Positions 8,050-17,496 of a stretch of 64,000 bases of DNA are shown here, piece by piece. The notes under the pieces were generated by a model. The model was not told the DNA's origin. It made no database searches and saw only the letters and a program-made list of their open reading frames with translations. This DNA comes from JANQHS01 sp965227315. GTDB lineage: Bacteria; Bacteroidota; Bacteroidia; Cytophagales; CCMP332. The stretch is from the NCBI GenBank assembly GCA_965227315.1, contig OZ245737.1, positions 930,001 to 994,000 on the forward strand, written 5' to 3'. The position numbers and the translations under genes were made by a program. The stretch's first letter is position 1; each line of letters opens with the position of its first letter.

Positions 8050-9805
8050 TTGCTCCATAAAACTCCCACCTCCCCCTGAGTTCACCCTTTTGATATTTTC
8101 CTCTGGCCATCAGTTTTCCTTCCCTGTCATAGTATTTCCAGATCCCTTCTTTCTGGCCATTCGAAAACTGTCCCGTTGCTTTCATCATTTTGTTCTCGTG
8201 AAAAAACAACCAGGTACCTTCCAGTTTTCCATGGATGAGCTCACCTTCACCGGAAACCGTTCCATTTTGATGCCAAAGGATCAATCGACCATTTCCCGAT
8301 CGAACATCACCTGAGCTATGATATTGACCATGGATATCTCTGAACTTCGAGAGACTGTCCAGTTTTCCATTGGTCCAATACTCAGTAAGCCTCGTATTAC
8401 CTTCGGGATCCTTTAACACTCTGGGACCTGAGCGCAGATCATCAAAATACCAGGCATAGGAAACAACCACTGCCGTGGAGTCATATTGTTCCCAAAACCC
8501 TATTCGCTGCCCTTTATTGTATTTGCCCCTCTCAAGAAGCTTCCCGGAGCCCAGATAGGATTCCCAATCCCCTGCCTGCAATCCTCCAATGTATTCCCCC
8601 ATTTCCATGACAGAGCCGTTTTTATAGAAGAATTTCCAGGCTCCCGAGGGATTTCCCAATTTGAACGAACCTTCCGAAAATATCTCTCCCGTTTCATAAT
8701 AGGTCACCCATAATCCGTCTTCCAAGCCGCTTTTGTATGAACCCCTGGTGGCCATGGCTCCGTTCGGGAAATACTCAAAATACTCTCCATGGATGGAGTC
8801 GCCGGAATAATTGATTTCTTCCTGAATCAGTCCGAGGCTGTCATAGTTCCTGAAAAGTCCCTCCTTTTTCCCCTCCTTGAAAAATCCGGCCGTTGCGATC
8901 TCACCATTAGGGTGCCATTCTACATATGGGCCCTGCTCAACCCCTTCGAGATAGGCAACCTGATAAAATGGTTTACCAGAGTAAAAATATCCTGTCCAGA
9001 TACCCGTCCGTTTGCCATCGGATACCTCTCCAAATTCAGCCATATACCCGCTTTCATGATAGGTCACCTCAACTCCATGCTGAATACCGTCCTTATACTC
9101 CTGGTATTTGAACACTTCGCCATAGGGAAATAGAAATTGCCGGTAGCCGGTCCCGTTCTTGAGATTACCTGCTTTGAGCTTCTTACCATCTTCAAGAGTC
9201 CATTTGGATATGGAAACCAGTTTGCCTTTGCCCCAGGTTTCTGTCAGTTGTAGGGTCCCGTTGATGTTGTAATGGTTCCAGATCGAATCTGCCAATCCAT
9301 CCGCATAGTTCTCAACAGATTCCAATACCGATCCTTCATCCCGGATCCACCATTGACCTTCCTTCTTACCATTCTTGAATTTTCCTTCAATAGCAGGCTT
9401 GCCCTTTTCATTGAAGATGAAAATCTTACCATGGGGAACCCCGTTTTGAAAGATCATTATGGAAGAAGTGTTTCCATTTGGCCAATATTCAAGCAAAGAA
9501 TCCTGGAGTATGCCAGCCTCGTAGTTCATAAGTCTGGATACCTTCCCATTCTCGTAGTATTCTATTCTTTTGCCCTCGGCCATTCCTTGTTTATACCCAA
9601 TGCGCTCCGCTAAAACTCCACTCGTAAAGAATGAGAAGACGACCGAATCATAACCAAGGGTATCGGTCATGACCATGCTTTTGAGCTCACCGTTTTCGCC
9701 ATAACTGTATTGAACCTGAACGCTTGATCTCAAAGGAGTGATCCCAGCCTGACCCAAGGCATAAAGTGGCAAAAACGAACAGCAGATTATCAGAAGCCTC
9801 AGCAT
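8018..9805 (-). CDS. Exported MORN_2 repeat protein, long paralogue
   Basis: A protein of about 595 residues made almost entirely of MORN_2 repeats after a signal peptide. The open frame starts at TTG 9820, but ATG 9805 (MLRLLIICCSFLPLYALGQ) gives a compact signal peptide and is preferred. The repeats follow a roughly 23-residue spacing with the core 'G...G.W..Y...G....' (for example EGKRIEYYENGKVSR, SGAWKFFYKNGSVME, EGTWLFFHENKMM). There is no catalytic domain. In other bacteria similar arrays occur in secreted or periplasmic proteins of unknown role. The array resembles the downstream short gene, suggesting duplication and expansion of one ancestral unit. Confidence 0.75.
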   Translation of the reverse strand: MLRLLIICCSFLPLYALGQAGITPLRSSVQVQYSYGENGELKSMVMTDTLGYDSVVFSFFTSGVLAERIGYKQGMAEGKRIEYYENGKVSRLMNYEAGILQDSLLEYWPNGNTSSIMIFQNGVPHGKIFIFNEKGKPAIEGKFKNGKKEGQWWIRDEGSVLESVENYADGLADSIWNHYNINGTLQLTETWGKGKLVSISKWTLEDGKKLKAGNLKNGTGYRQFLFPYGEVFKYQEYKDGIQHGVEVTYHESGYMAEFGEVSDGKRTGIWTGYFYSGKPFYQVAYLEGVEQGPYVEWHPNGEIATAGFFKEGKKEGLFRNYDSLGLIQEEINYSGDSIHGEYFEYFPNGAMATRGSYKSGLEDGLWVTYYETGEIFSEGSFKLGNPSGAWKFFYKNGSVMEMGEYIGGLQAGDWESYLGSGKLLERGKYNKGQRIGFWEQYDSTAVVVSYAWYFDDLRSGPRVLKDPEGNTRLTEYWTNGKLDSLSKFRDIHGQYHSSGDVRSGNGRLILWHQNGTVSGEGELIHGKLEGTWLFFHENKMMKATGQFSNGQKEGIWKYYDREGKLMARGKYQKGELRGRWEFYGANEKIEEVEIF

Positions 9806-9857
9806 ATTGTTGATCCGCAAAATATGGCGTAAATTAATATAGATCTAACCTTTTAAA

Positions 9858-10685
9858 ATGTATTCAGTGAAATCCCCTTGCCTTGGGGTCATATTCATAT
9901 TGAACGCCTTCTTTATCGGTCCTTCAAAGGCCCAAAACTATGGATCAAAAGCCTTTGCCAAAGCGGGGGCATCTGTAACTCAAAAGGATGAATGGACAGG
10001 TCTAAACAATCCCGGAGCCTTGAACTTTTCAGAGAAAAAGAGTCTTTCGGCAGGGGCGACCATTCCATATGGGGTCCCGGAATTGGCTTCAGTGTTCTTC
10101 ACGGGAGTATTCTCATCCCCAATAGGAAAATTGGGTATTTCGGCTATGCACCAAAGCTTTACAGGTGTTCAGCAAAACCAATTCCTCGTTGGAGGGGCAT
10201 ACGGGAAATCGGATTTTTCCTTTGGCGGGCGCCTTAGCCTCTTAAGCCTGAACATGGGTGAATACGGATCCTTACTTGTGCCTTCGATCGACATTGGCGG
10301 ATTGGTTAACCCTGTTCCCAAGCTGGACTTTGCAATTCAGGCAAGCAATATTACCTTCTCAAGGATCAGTCTGGGTGGTTTTGAGGAAATCCTACCCATG
10401 CATATTCGCGTTGGAACCGCCTACCAGACAAGTGAATCGCTTCAACTCTGCCTGGAGGCAATCAAGAGAATTGATGTACCGCTGAATATTCTACTCGCCA
10501 TCGATTGGAAGGTATCAAGGCACTTTTCGGTCATGGGTGGAACTTCCCTGAATGAAAACACGCATTCGGCCGGCTTTCTTTTTCACTCCAAAAGCTGGGT
10601 TCTCGGGCCCGCGTTGAGGTACTCTCACATGCTTGGAGCTTCTACTTCCTTTTCTCTTTCATACATACTGAATGAAGCTTCTTAA
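9858..10685 (+). CDS. PorV/PorQ-like outer-membrane beta-barrel protein
   Basis: The 275-residue product has a signal peptide ending at SKAQ. It then carries the 'GSKAFAKAGASV ... GLNNPGAL' opening characteristic of the PorV/PorQ/UPF0164 outer-membrane family, where the bound N-terminus is followed by an 'NPA' motif. The rest alternates hydrophobic and polar residues with many Gly/aromatic pairs and ends in an aromatic-rich strand, as expected for a barrel. It overlaps the next gene by 14 bp, so the two are probably made together and may form a complex. The exact role is unknown; it is not PorV itself as far as I can judge. Confidence 0.65.
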   Translation: MYSVKSPCLGVIFILNAFFIGPSKAQNYGSKAFAKAGASVTQKDEWTGLNNPGALNFSEKKSLSAGATIPYGVPELASVFFTGVFSSPIGKLGISAMHQSFTGVQQNQFLVGGAYGKSDFSFGGRLSLLSLNMGEYGSLLVPSIDIGGLVNPVPKLDFAIQASNITFSRISLGGFEEILPMHIRVGTAYQTSESLQLCLEAIKRIDVPLNILLAIDWKVSRHFSVMGGTSLNENTHSAGFLFHSKSWVLGPALRYSHMLGASTSFSLSYILNEAS

Positions 10686-12690
10686 GGCATTCCTCCCACT
10701 ATCCCTTGCCCTGCTCGTACCCGGTACAGGACTTTCTCAAACCAAGCTTCCCGAAGAGATCATTATCGAACAATTCCCGGTTTGGCAGGGGTTGAAAGCA
10801 GAAAATCTCGATTATGATCAGTTGGATTTCTTTATGCAAAACCGTTTGGAAATCAACTCTGTCAGCAGTACTGAGATTCAGAATCTCGAATTTCTGGATG
10901 AGTCACAAAAAGAATTGCTCATCGACTTTCTAGAGGAGAACAGGCCAATTCAAAGTATGTTGGAACTTCAGGTCATCAAGAGTTTTGACCATCAAACCAT
11001 AAAGCTCTTATCCCAAAAATTCTTCATACGGAAAGCACCGGGTTGGAAAAGAATACTGAAGCAGATCGACAATCCGGATCTCTCCTTTGCGGCCATAAGA
11101 CTTCAGACCCTGGCACAATCCAAAAAAGGATTTAAGACCGCTCAGCGTCTTGGCGGCTTCAGCGGACCACGGACAGCTTCCAGACTTAGAGTACTTCATC
11201 GAAAGTATGGCCATTATTCCCTGGGGCTTTTGATGGACAGGGATATGGGTGAAGGCCAAAACACTTCATTACTCAATCATATCGATCCTTATCAGTTTCT
11301 CTCGGCACATGCTTTTGTAGAGGGTGGAAGAAGAATTAAAAAAATGAGCATCGGTGATTTCGCAATCCAATATGGGGAAGGGTTGGTATTTTCTCCGGGT
11401 TTTAGAATGGGTAAGGGTGCGGAAACCATTTATAGCATCAAAAATCCCGAGCTGGGATTGCGACCCTTTTCTTCGGCATTTGAAAATGGCGGGATGAGGG
11501 GAGCCGCCACAACAATTGGAGTGAGTCTCTTCGATGTGACGGTTTTTCTATCCAGGAAAGGCAGACATGCCACCGTTCACGGAACTTCATCTGAAGAAAA
11601 CTTCTTCACATCCTTTTATGATGCCGGACTCTTCAGAAATTCTAGGGAAAAGCAAAAAATGAGTTCAGTAGATGAGCTGTCATTTGGAGGTGTCCTTTCT
11701 TACAGGTCGAAAACGGAAAATCTAAAACTCAACCTTGAGTGGAAAGAGACCAGATATGATATTCCTGTCCAGAAGAGATTTTCTAATTCCGCATTTAACT
11801 TTCACGGCAGGGAGATATCGCTTTTTGGTTTGTCTGGGAGTTATAGCAGGAACGGACTGTTGGTATTCGGAGAAGTAGCTCTTTCAAATCATCAGGCAAC
11901 CGGCATCGTTTTAGGGAGCATTGTTAATCTGAACAAACACTTCGATGCAGGAATTCTAGCCCGAAGGCTGGGGTCAAGATTTTTCAGCCCATCCTCAAGG
12001 ACCTTTTCCGAGTTATCAACTGCTCAAAATGAAAACGGCATTTATGTCTCATTAAAATGGAAACCAAACCATGTCTGGTCAGTTGAGGGGTTTTCAGACA
12101 TATATAGTTTTCCATCCTTGAGACACCGATCCGGTAGTGCAGCATCAGGTTCCGAAAAACTGGTTCACTTCAAATTCAGGCCGGACAGAGATCTGCAGGT
12201 CCGATTGGTTTTAAGAACCGAAAAAATCAAAAACGAAAATCTGGAGAAAGGCATCGAAAAATTCAGATCTATGGGAAGCATTCACAAAAAACTGGATGAG
12301 AGGCTCAAATATGGCGGTAGGGTATATTTCAACAGGCAGTCTTCATTGCAGATCAATCGAGGCTACGGGCTTTCACAAGAGCTGACCTATGCGTACGGGT
12401 CGTTGAGCATTACAGGTTTTGTTGGCTTCTTTGATACGGAGGATCATCAGACCAGGGTCTTCTTTTTTGAGAAAAACGTCTTTTGGGAATATGCAATCCC
12501 GGCATACAGCGGAACCGGAAGCAGGTATCTCCTGCTGATCAAGTTTCGAATATTAAAAAAAGCCTCTTTTTGGATGAGATTAGCGCATACCCGTTTTTCG
12601 GATCGGAAATCCATCGGCAATGGAATGGATACCATTGATGGAAATCAAATGACCGAACTCAAAGGATTGCTGAAGTGGAATCTATTTTAG
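10672..12690 (+). CDS. Exported helix-hairpin-helix (ComEA-like) protein with large barrel-like C-terminus
   Basis: A 672-residue protein with a signal peptide ending near GLSQ. Residues about 55-125 resemble tandem helix-hairpin-helix units (LEINSVSSTEIQNLEFLDESQ, then ELQVIKSFDHQTIKLL), the DNA-binding fold of ComEA. The remaining 540 residues are rich in alternating beta-strand patterns with aromatic ends, like an outer-membrane barrel. Proteins of this layout are annotated in Bacteroidota as 'helix-hairpin-helix domain-containing protein'; a link to DNA uptake is inferred from the fold only. The start overlaps the PorV/PorQ-like gene and the end overlaps the convergent decarboxylase gene by 9 bp. 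Confidence 0.65.
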   Translation: MKLLKAFLPLSLALLVPGTGLSQTKLPEEIIIEQFPVWQGLKAENLDYDQLDFFMQNRLEINSVSSTEIQNLEFLDESQKELLIDFLEENRPIQSMLELQVIKSFDHQTIKLLSQKFFIRKAPGWKRILKQIDNPDLSFAAIRLQTLAQSKKGFKTAQRLGGFSGPRTASRLRVLHRKYGHYSLGLLMDRDMGEGQNTSLLNHIDPYQFLSAHAFVEGGRRIKKMSIGDFAIQYGEGLVFSPGFRMGKGAETIYSIKNPELGLRPFSSAFENGGMRGAATTIGVSLFDVTVFLSRKGRHATVHGTSSEENFFTSFYDAGLFRNSREKQKMSSVDELSFGGVLSYRSKTENLKLNLEWKETRYDIPVQKRFSNSAFNFHGREISLFGLSGSYSRNGLLVFGEVALSNHQATGIVLGSIVNLNKHFDAGILARRLGSRFFSPSSRTFSELSTAQNENGIYVSLKWKPNHVWSVEGFSDIYSFPSLRHRSGSAASGSEKLVHFKFRPDRDLQVRLVLRTEKIKNENLEKGIEKFRSMGSIHKKLDERLKYGGRVYFNRQSSLQINRGYGLSQELTYAYGSLSITGFVGFFDTEDHQTRVFFFEKNVFWEYAIPAYSGTGSRYLLLIKFRILKKASFWMRLAHTRFSDRKSIGNGMDTIDGNQMTELKGLLKWNLF

Positions 12691-13623
12691 ATAATTGGAA
12701 AAATAGGCTATGGTCTTTTCCAAGCCTTCTTCCAGGGATATTTTTGGCTCCCAATCCAATTTTTCCTTGGCAAGAGAAATATCGGGTTGACGCTGCATGG
12801 GGTCGTCCTTGGGCAAGGGGTTGTTGACGATCTTCGATTTGGATCCTGTCATTTCGATCACCTTCTCGGCAAGCTCCAGTATCGTAAATTCCTTGGGGTT
12901 CCCAATGTTGATCGGATAATCCAGCTCATCTGGCCCATCCATCAACCTCATCATTCCATCGAGCAGGTCATCGACATAACAGAAAGAACGAGTTTGATTT
13001 CCCTCACCATAAACGGTTATATTCTCTCCTTTCAGGGCCTGAACGATAAAGTTGGAGACGACTCTTCCGTCGTTTTCATGCATCCTGGGACCGTAGGTAT
13101 TGAAAATCCGGATGATCCGAATATTGACATTATTCTGCTGATGGTAATTGAGAAAAAGGGTTTCAGCACATCTTTTTCCTTCATCATAGCAGGCCCTCGG
13201 GCCGAAGGGATTCACATGACCCCAATAGCTCTCCTTCTGCGGATGTTCCTTTGGATCACCATAGACCTCGCTGGTCGAAGCCTGCAAAACCTTGGCCTTG
13301 ACCCTTTTTGCAAGTCCGAGACTATTGATCGCTCCCATGACGGACGTTTTAACCGTCTTAATGGGATTGTACTGATAATGAATTGGTGAAGCGGGGCATG
13401 CAAGATTGTAGATCTCATCAACCTCATAAAAAAAAGGATGGGTTACGTCGTTTCGAATCAATTCGAAATACGGATTATCAAGCAGTTGCCTCACATTGTC
13501 TTTCGATCCCGTGAAGTAGTTGTCCATACAAAGGACTTCATTGCCTTTGTTCAGAAGCTTTTCGCAAAGGTGGGATCCAAGAAATCCTGCTCCTCCGGTA
13601 ACCAGTATCCTCTTTCTATGCAA
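12682..13623 (-). CDS. UDP-glucuronate decarboxylase (UDP-xylose synthase)
   Basis: Converts UDP-glucuronate to UDP-xylose with bound NAD+. The 313-residue short-chain dehydrogenase/epimerase has the NAD motif GGAGFLG (residues 10-16), the catalytic Y146-x3-K150 pair within GPRACYDEGK, and STSEVYGDP with the catalytic Ser, all typical of UXS. The start codon is TTG at 13623 (MHRKRILVTGG), one base after the stop of ugd, whose product is its substrate, so the two form a UDP-glucose to UDP-xylose unit for cell-surface polysaccharide. The length is normal. The end overlaps the convergent helix-hairpin-helix gene. Confidence 0.92.
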   Translation of the reverse strand: MHRKRILVTGGAGFLGSHLCEKLLNKGNEVLCMDNYFTGSKDNVRQLLDNPYFELIRNDVTHPFFYEVDEIYNLACPASPIHYQYNPIKTVKTSVMGAINSLGLAKRVKAKVLQASTSEVYGDPKEHPQKESYWGHVNPFGPRACYDEGKRCAETLFLNYHQQNNVNIRIIRIFNTYGPRMHENDGRVVSNFIVQALKGENITVYGEGNQTRSFCYVDDLLDGMMRLMDGPDELDYPINIGNPKEFTILELAEKVIEMTGSKSKIVNNPLPKDDPMQRQPDISLAKEKLDWEPKISLEEGLEKTIAYFSNYLK

Positions 13624-13624
13624 A

Positions 13625-14950
13625 CTATTGAGAATTTATGATGCCTATGCCGTGATATTCGAATCCAAGTTCTCTCATCTCAACCGGATCATAGATATTT
13701 CTGCCGTCGAAGATGATGCGCTGATTCAGCATTGAACCCACTCTCACGAAGTCAGGAGATCTGAATTCGCTCCATTCTGTGATAATGGCAAGGAAGTCGG
13801 ATCCCTCAAGAGCATCATATTGATTCTGGCAAAATTCAATTTTATCACCGATCATTCTTTTGGCTTCAGGCATGGCGACCGGATCATAGGCCTTCACTTT
13901 GCAACCGGCTTCAAGCAAGCTTTCGATCACAACCAACGAAGGCGCCTCTCTCATATCATCGGTCTTGGGTTTGAAGGAAAGGCCCCATACGGCTATGGTT
14001 TTTCCCTTAAGATCAGCCCCAAACCTCTCTTCCATTTTTTTGAAGAGAACCGTCTTCTGTCTTTGGTTCACCTCTTCAACCGCCTTGAGCACCTTGAGTT
14101 CGTATTCGTTTTCCTCTCCTGTGCTGATCAGGGCTTTTACATCCTTTGGAAAACATGATCCACCATAACCTGCACCGGGGTAGATAAACTTATTTCCAAT
14201 TCTGGGATCTGTTCCAATCCCTTTTCTCACCAGGTTTACATCGGCTCCAAGTAGTTCACAAAGGTTAGCGATGTCATTCATGAAACTGATCTTCGTAGCC
14301 AGCATTGAATTCGCTGCATACTTGGTCATTTCCGCTGAAGGGATATCCATCATGATCAGCGGGTGTCCATTCAACGTGAAAGGGTGATAAAGCTTTTGCA
14401 ATAGTTTTTGTGCTCTTTCCGAGCCCACTCCAATAACGATCCTGTCAGGCCTGAGGAAGTCCTGCACCGCAGCACCTTCCTTAAGGAATTCGGGATTTGA
14501 AGCCACATCGAATTCAATATCCGCCCCCCTGTTGGCAAGAGCTCTGGAGATCTCGTCATGAACCTTTTTTGCGGTTCCCACGGGCACGGTACTCTTCGTG
14601 ACTACCACGCAGTAATCCTCCATGTTTTCTCCGATCTCCCTGGCGACACCAAGCACATGTTTGAGATCAGCACTTCCATCTTCATCCGGAGGAGTGCCAA
14701 CGGCGATAAAAGCCACCGCGCTATCTCTGATGCTGTTTGCAAGATCTGTAGAGAACTTAAGCCTTCCATTTTCTAGGTTCCTCAATACCATCTCTTCGAG
14801 ACCCGGCTCATAAATAGGAAGAACCCCTTTTTTAAGGTTTTCGATCTTTTTGGAATCAATATCGATGCACGTAACTTCCAAACCTACTTCTGCAAAACAG
14901 GTTCCTGTCACAAGGCCTACATATCCGGTTCCAACAATGGAAATTTTCAT
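13625..14950 (-). CDS. ugd: UDP-glucose 6-dehydrogenase
   Basis: Oxidises UDP-glucose to UDP-glucuronate with two NAD+. The 441-residue protein shows the N-terminal Rossmann motif GTGYVGLVTG, the substrate segment EMTKYAANS with Lys210, and the catalytic Cys266 in GGSCFPKD, followed by the C-terminal nucleotide-binding domain (WGLSFKPKTDDMREAPS). All catalytic residues are present. It is upstream of the UDP-glucuronate decarboxylase with a 1-bp gap, so UDP-xylose is the likely end product. Confidence 0.95.
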   Translation of the reverse strand: MKISIVGTGYVGLVTGTCFAEVGLEVTCIDIDSKKIENLKKGVLPIYEPGLEEMVLRNLENGRLKFSTDLANSIRDSAVAFIAVGTPPDEDGSADLKHVLGVAREIGENMEDYCVVVTKSTVPVGTAKKVHDEISRALANRGADIEFDVASNPEFLKEGAAVQDFLRPDRIVIGVGSERAQKLLQKLYHPFTLNGHPLIMMDIPSAEMTKYAANSMLATKISFMNDIANLCELLGADVNLVRKGIGTDPRIGNKFIYPGAGYGGSCFPKDVKALISTGEENEYELKVLKAVEEVNQRQKTVLFKKMEERFGADLKGKTIAVWGLSFKPKTDDMREAPSLVVIESLLEAGCKVKAYDPVAMPEAKRMIGDKIEFCQNQYDALEGSDFLAIITEWSEFRSPDFVRVGSMLNQRIIFDGRNIYDPVEMRELGFEYHGIGIINSQ

Positions 14951-15016
14951 TTAAGAATGGGTTTTCAAAAGAAGGCGCAAATATAAGTATAGGACGTTTA
15001 CCCTACGCGTATTTTG

Positions 15017-16405
15017 CTATAATATAAACTGACTTAGATCACGGTTTTCGACCATTTTCGAGAGCTTCTCCCGAACCATTTCCGGAGTTATGGAAAGTTT
15101 GGTTCCGGGGGTAATCGAATCGGGAACATCGTAAAGGATCTCGTTGAGCAAGGTACTCATGACCGTATGTAGCCTTCTGGCCCCAATATTTTCAATTTCT
15201 TCATTGATCTTGAACGCCATTTCTGCAATGACCTCCAAAGAACTATCCGAAAATTCGATCTCCACCTCTTCAGCTTCCAGCAAGGCCGCATACTGTTTTG
15301 TCAGGGCATTCTTCGGTGTTTTAAGTATCCTGTAGAAATCCTTCTGGGTAAGGCTCTCCAGCTCTACCCTGATCGGAAACCTTCCCTGAAGCTCCGGAAT
15401 AAGATCCGAGGGTTTGGCAACATGGAAAGCACCTGCAGCAATAAAGAGAATGTGATCCGTCTTCACAACGCCGTACTTAGTATTTACGGTGCTTCCTTCT
15501 ACGATGGGCAAGAGATCCCTTTGAACACCCTCCCTGCTGACATCCGGCCCGGAACCTTTTGAACTATGCCCTGCCACCTTGTCGATCTCATCAATAAATA
15601 TGATACCGAGATTTTCAACTCTTTGGATCGATTCTTCCTTGACCTCCTCCATGTCGATCAACTTGGCAAGCTCTTCTTCCACAAGGATCTTCCTGGCATC
15701 CTTTACACTCACCTTTCTCTTCTTTGCCTTTTTGGGCATCATACCACTGATCATCTCCTGGATGTTCATCATGGATACCTCGTCCATTCCTCCTCCAACG
15801 AAACCCATACCCGGAGCAGCCTGGTTTTGAACATCGATCTCGATCTTCCTTTCCTCTAACTCCCGATTCCTTAGTTTTTCTCTGAACCTTTCCCTGGTCT
15901 TGACATTCAGGTCGTACTCTTCTTCAGGATTTTCTTCTACCTGAGAAAAAGCACTCTCAGCTTTGCCTACGGGCTTCTTGATGGGAGGGATCAAAATATC
16001 CAGTATCCTCTCATCAACGGTCTCCTCGGCTTTTTCGCGGATCTCTTTCTTCTTTTCCTCTTCCACCATTTTAACCCCCTGCCTCACAAGGTCCCTGACC
16101 ATGCTCTCCACATCTCGACCCACATATCCAACTTCCGTAAATTTTGAAGCTTCAACCTTGGTAAAAGGCGCCTTGGCCACATCGGCCAGTCTCCTTGCGA
16201 TCTCTGTCTTTCCAACCCCGGTAGGTCCGATCATCAGGATGTTGTTGGGCACGATATCCTTTTGAATTTCCTCAGGCGTTTGAAGTCGCCTCCATCTGTT
16301 CCTCAGGGCAATGCTCACGTTTCGTTTCGCATCATTTTGACCGATGATGTATTTGTCGAGTTCTTTTACGATCTGTTTCGGTGTGAAAAATTTCTTCTGA
16401 AGCAT
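15017..16405 (-). CDS. hslU: ATP-dependent protease ATPase subunit HslU
   Basis: AAA+ unfoldase that feeds substrates to the HslV peptidase. The 462-residue protein has the N-terminal TPKQIVKELDKYIIGQNDAKR segment, Walker A GPTGVGKT (residues 60-67), the GYVGRDVESMVRDL pore region, an insertion (I) domain, Walker B IIFIDEID, and the C-terminal LSQFIL tail that docks into HslV. All are typical. hslV, often adjacent in other bacteria, is not next to it or elsewhere in the window. The gene sits 4 bp downstream of the PorQ-like gene. Confidence 0.95.
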   Translation of the reverse strand: MLQKKFFTPKQIVKELDKYIIGQNDAKRNVSIALRNRWRRLQTPEEIQKDIVPNNILMIGPTGVGKTEIARRLADVAKAPFTKVEASKFTEVGYVGRDVESMVRDLVRQGVKMVEEEKKKEIREKAEETVDERILDILIPPIKKPVGKAESAFSQVEENPEEEYDLNVKTRERFREKLRNRELEERKIEIDVQNQAAPGMGFVGGGMDEVSMMNIQEMISGMMPKKAKKRKVSVKDARKILVEEELAKLIDMEEVKEESIQRVENLGIIFIDEIDKVAGHSSKGSGPDVSREGVQRDLLPIVEGSTVNTKYGVVKTDHILFIAAGAFHVAKPSDLIPELQGRFPIRVELESLTQKDFYRILKTPKNALTKQYAALLEAEEVEIEFSDSSLEVIAEMAFKINEEIENIGARRLHTVMSTLLNEILYDVPDSITPGTKLSITPEMVREKLSKMVENRDLSQFIL

Positions 16406-16409
16406 AATT

Positions 16410-17450
16410 CTAGTTTGACAGGTCCTTTGAAAAAATCGGATTCAGATCCATGGCTATGGTAAACAGATTTCGTCCTCCCTCCACATGATAAAAAGACCTT
16501 GTATACTCAAGGGAGAAGGATTTGATCCTGGCCATAAATCCACAGGAAAACCCTGACAGGGCTGGCCTTTCCTCAATTCTCAATTCGCTCCTTCTCAGGT
16601 GATTATAACCGAGGCGTATGTTAAAGTTATCAGAGAAAACGAATTCGCCACCCAAGACAAAATGAGAGGCAACTTTATCAAAGGTCGACTTTTCCTCAGG
16701 TACCACATTCCCATTTTGATCCAATTGACCGGAGTTATTGGGATCAAGGTAAACGATATCATATTGATACAATGAATGAGCGGTGAGCGAAAACCGGAAC
16801 GGCATATGCTCGGGCTTAAAACTGGTTCCCAACTGGATATCGATCGGTGGATTATAATCCTGCCCCTCAGCGTACATCGAAAAAGGAAATCCAATATTTT
16901 TTACCACCAGACCAATAACCCAGTCCTTCTTCGGGTGAGTAAACTGACCACCAAGATCCAGAAACAATCCAGAAGCATTGTATTCCCCGATTCTGCTATG
17001 GGCATATTTGAGCGTACCACCTATGGAGAAGGGTTCCAAGGCATAGGTATAGGAAATCCCGGTATAGAAACTGTTGCTTGAGAATTCACCCAGATCATTG
17101 CCCGCTTCATCTTTGGCCTGGAAAGAACCATAGTCCGTATAGCTTAGACCGCCACTCCAGGTTCTGGTCTTTTTCTCGTCAACAGCGAAGCTGACCAGGT
17201 AGTTATTAATACCTGAATAAAACGGAAAGAAAGAGAAGGAAGCCCATTGGGTTCTTTCCGGTGTCTGTGAGGCCGGATTGTTCCAAAATGAATTTACATC
17301 CCTTCCTCTGTCGGAAACAAGCTCTCCGCCGAGCGCTTCGACTTTGGCATATTTGATAAAATGAAGAAAAGCAAAATCCTGAGTTCCACCAATTTGAGAG
17401 AACCCTGCAAGGGGAAGAACACTAAGCAAAATCAGTAAAAACCTATACAT
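16410..17450 (-). CDS. porQ: Type IX secretion system protein PorQ
   Basis: Outer-membrane barrel linked to the type IX secretion machinery; PorQ cooperates with PorU/PorZ in attaching cargo to A-LPS in species that do this. The product is about 346 residues. ATG 17450 gives the signal peptide MYRFLLILLSVLPLAGFSQ; the longer frame to 17477 is less likely. After cleavage come IGGTQDFAFLHF, ALGG and the SFWNNPAS motif, all typical of PorQ, then barrel strands to the end. It is followed closely by hslU. The other secretion genes (porU, porV, sprA) are not here, as is usual for this dispersed system. Confidence 0.82.
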   Translation of the reverse strand: MYRFLLILLSVLPLAGFSQIGGTQDFAFLHFIKYAKVEALGGELVSDRGRDVNSFWNNPASQTPERTQWASFSFFPFYSGINNYLVSFAVDEKKTRTWSGGLSYTDYGSFQAKDEAGNDLGEFSSNSFYTGISYTYALEPFSIGGTLKYAHSRIGEYNASGLFLDLGGQFTHPKKDWVIGLVVKNIGFPFSMYAEGQDYNPPIDIQLGTSFKPEHMPFRFSLTAHSLYQYDIVYLDPNNSGQLDQNGNVVPEEKSTFDKVASHFVLGGEFVFSDNFNIRLGYNHLRRSELRIEERPALSGFSCGFMARIKSFSLEYTRSFYHVEGGRNLFTIAMDLNPIFSKDLSN

Positions 17451-17496
17451 CAGTTCTGGAACGAAACTGAGGGTCAAAAATTGGTTTTTTGGCCCA

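Noticed and set aside
7387..9805. Toxin-antitoxin system suggested by YwqK-like repeats
   Set aside because: Both proteins are exported and no toxin-like small gene lies beside them.
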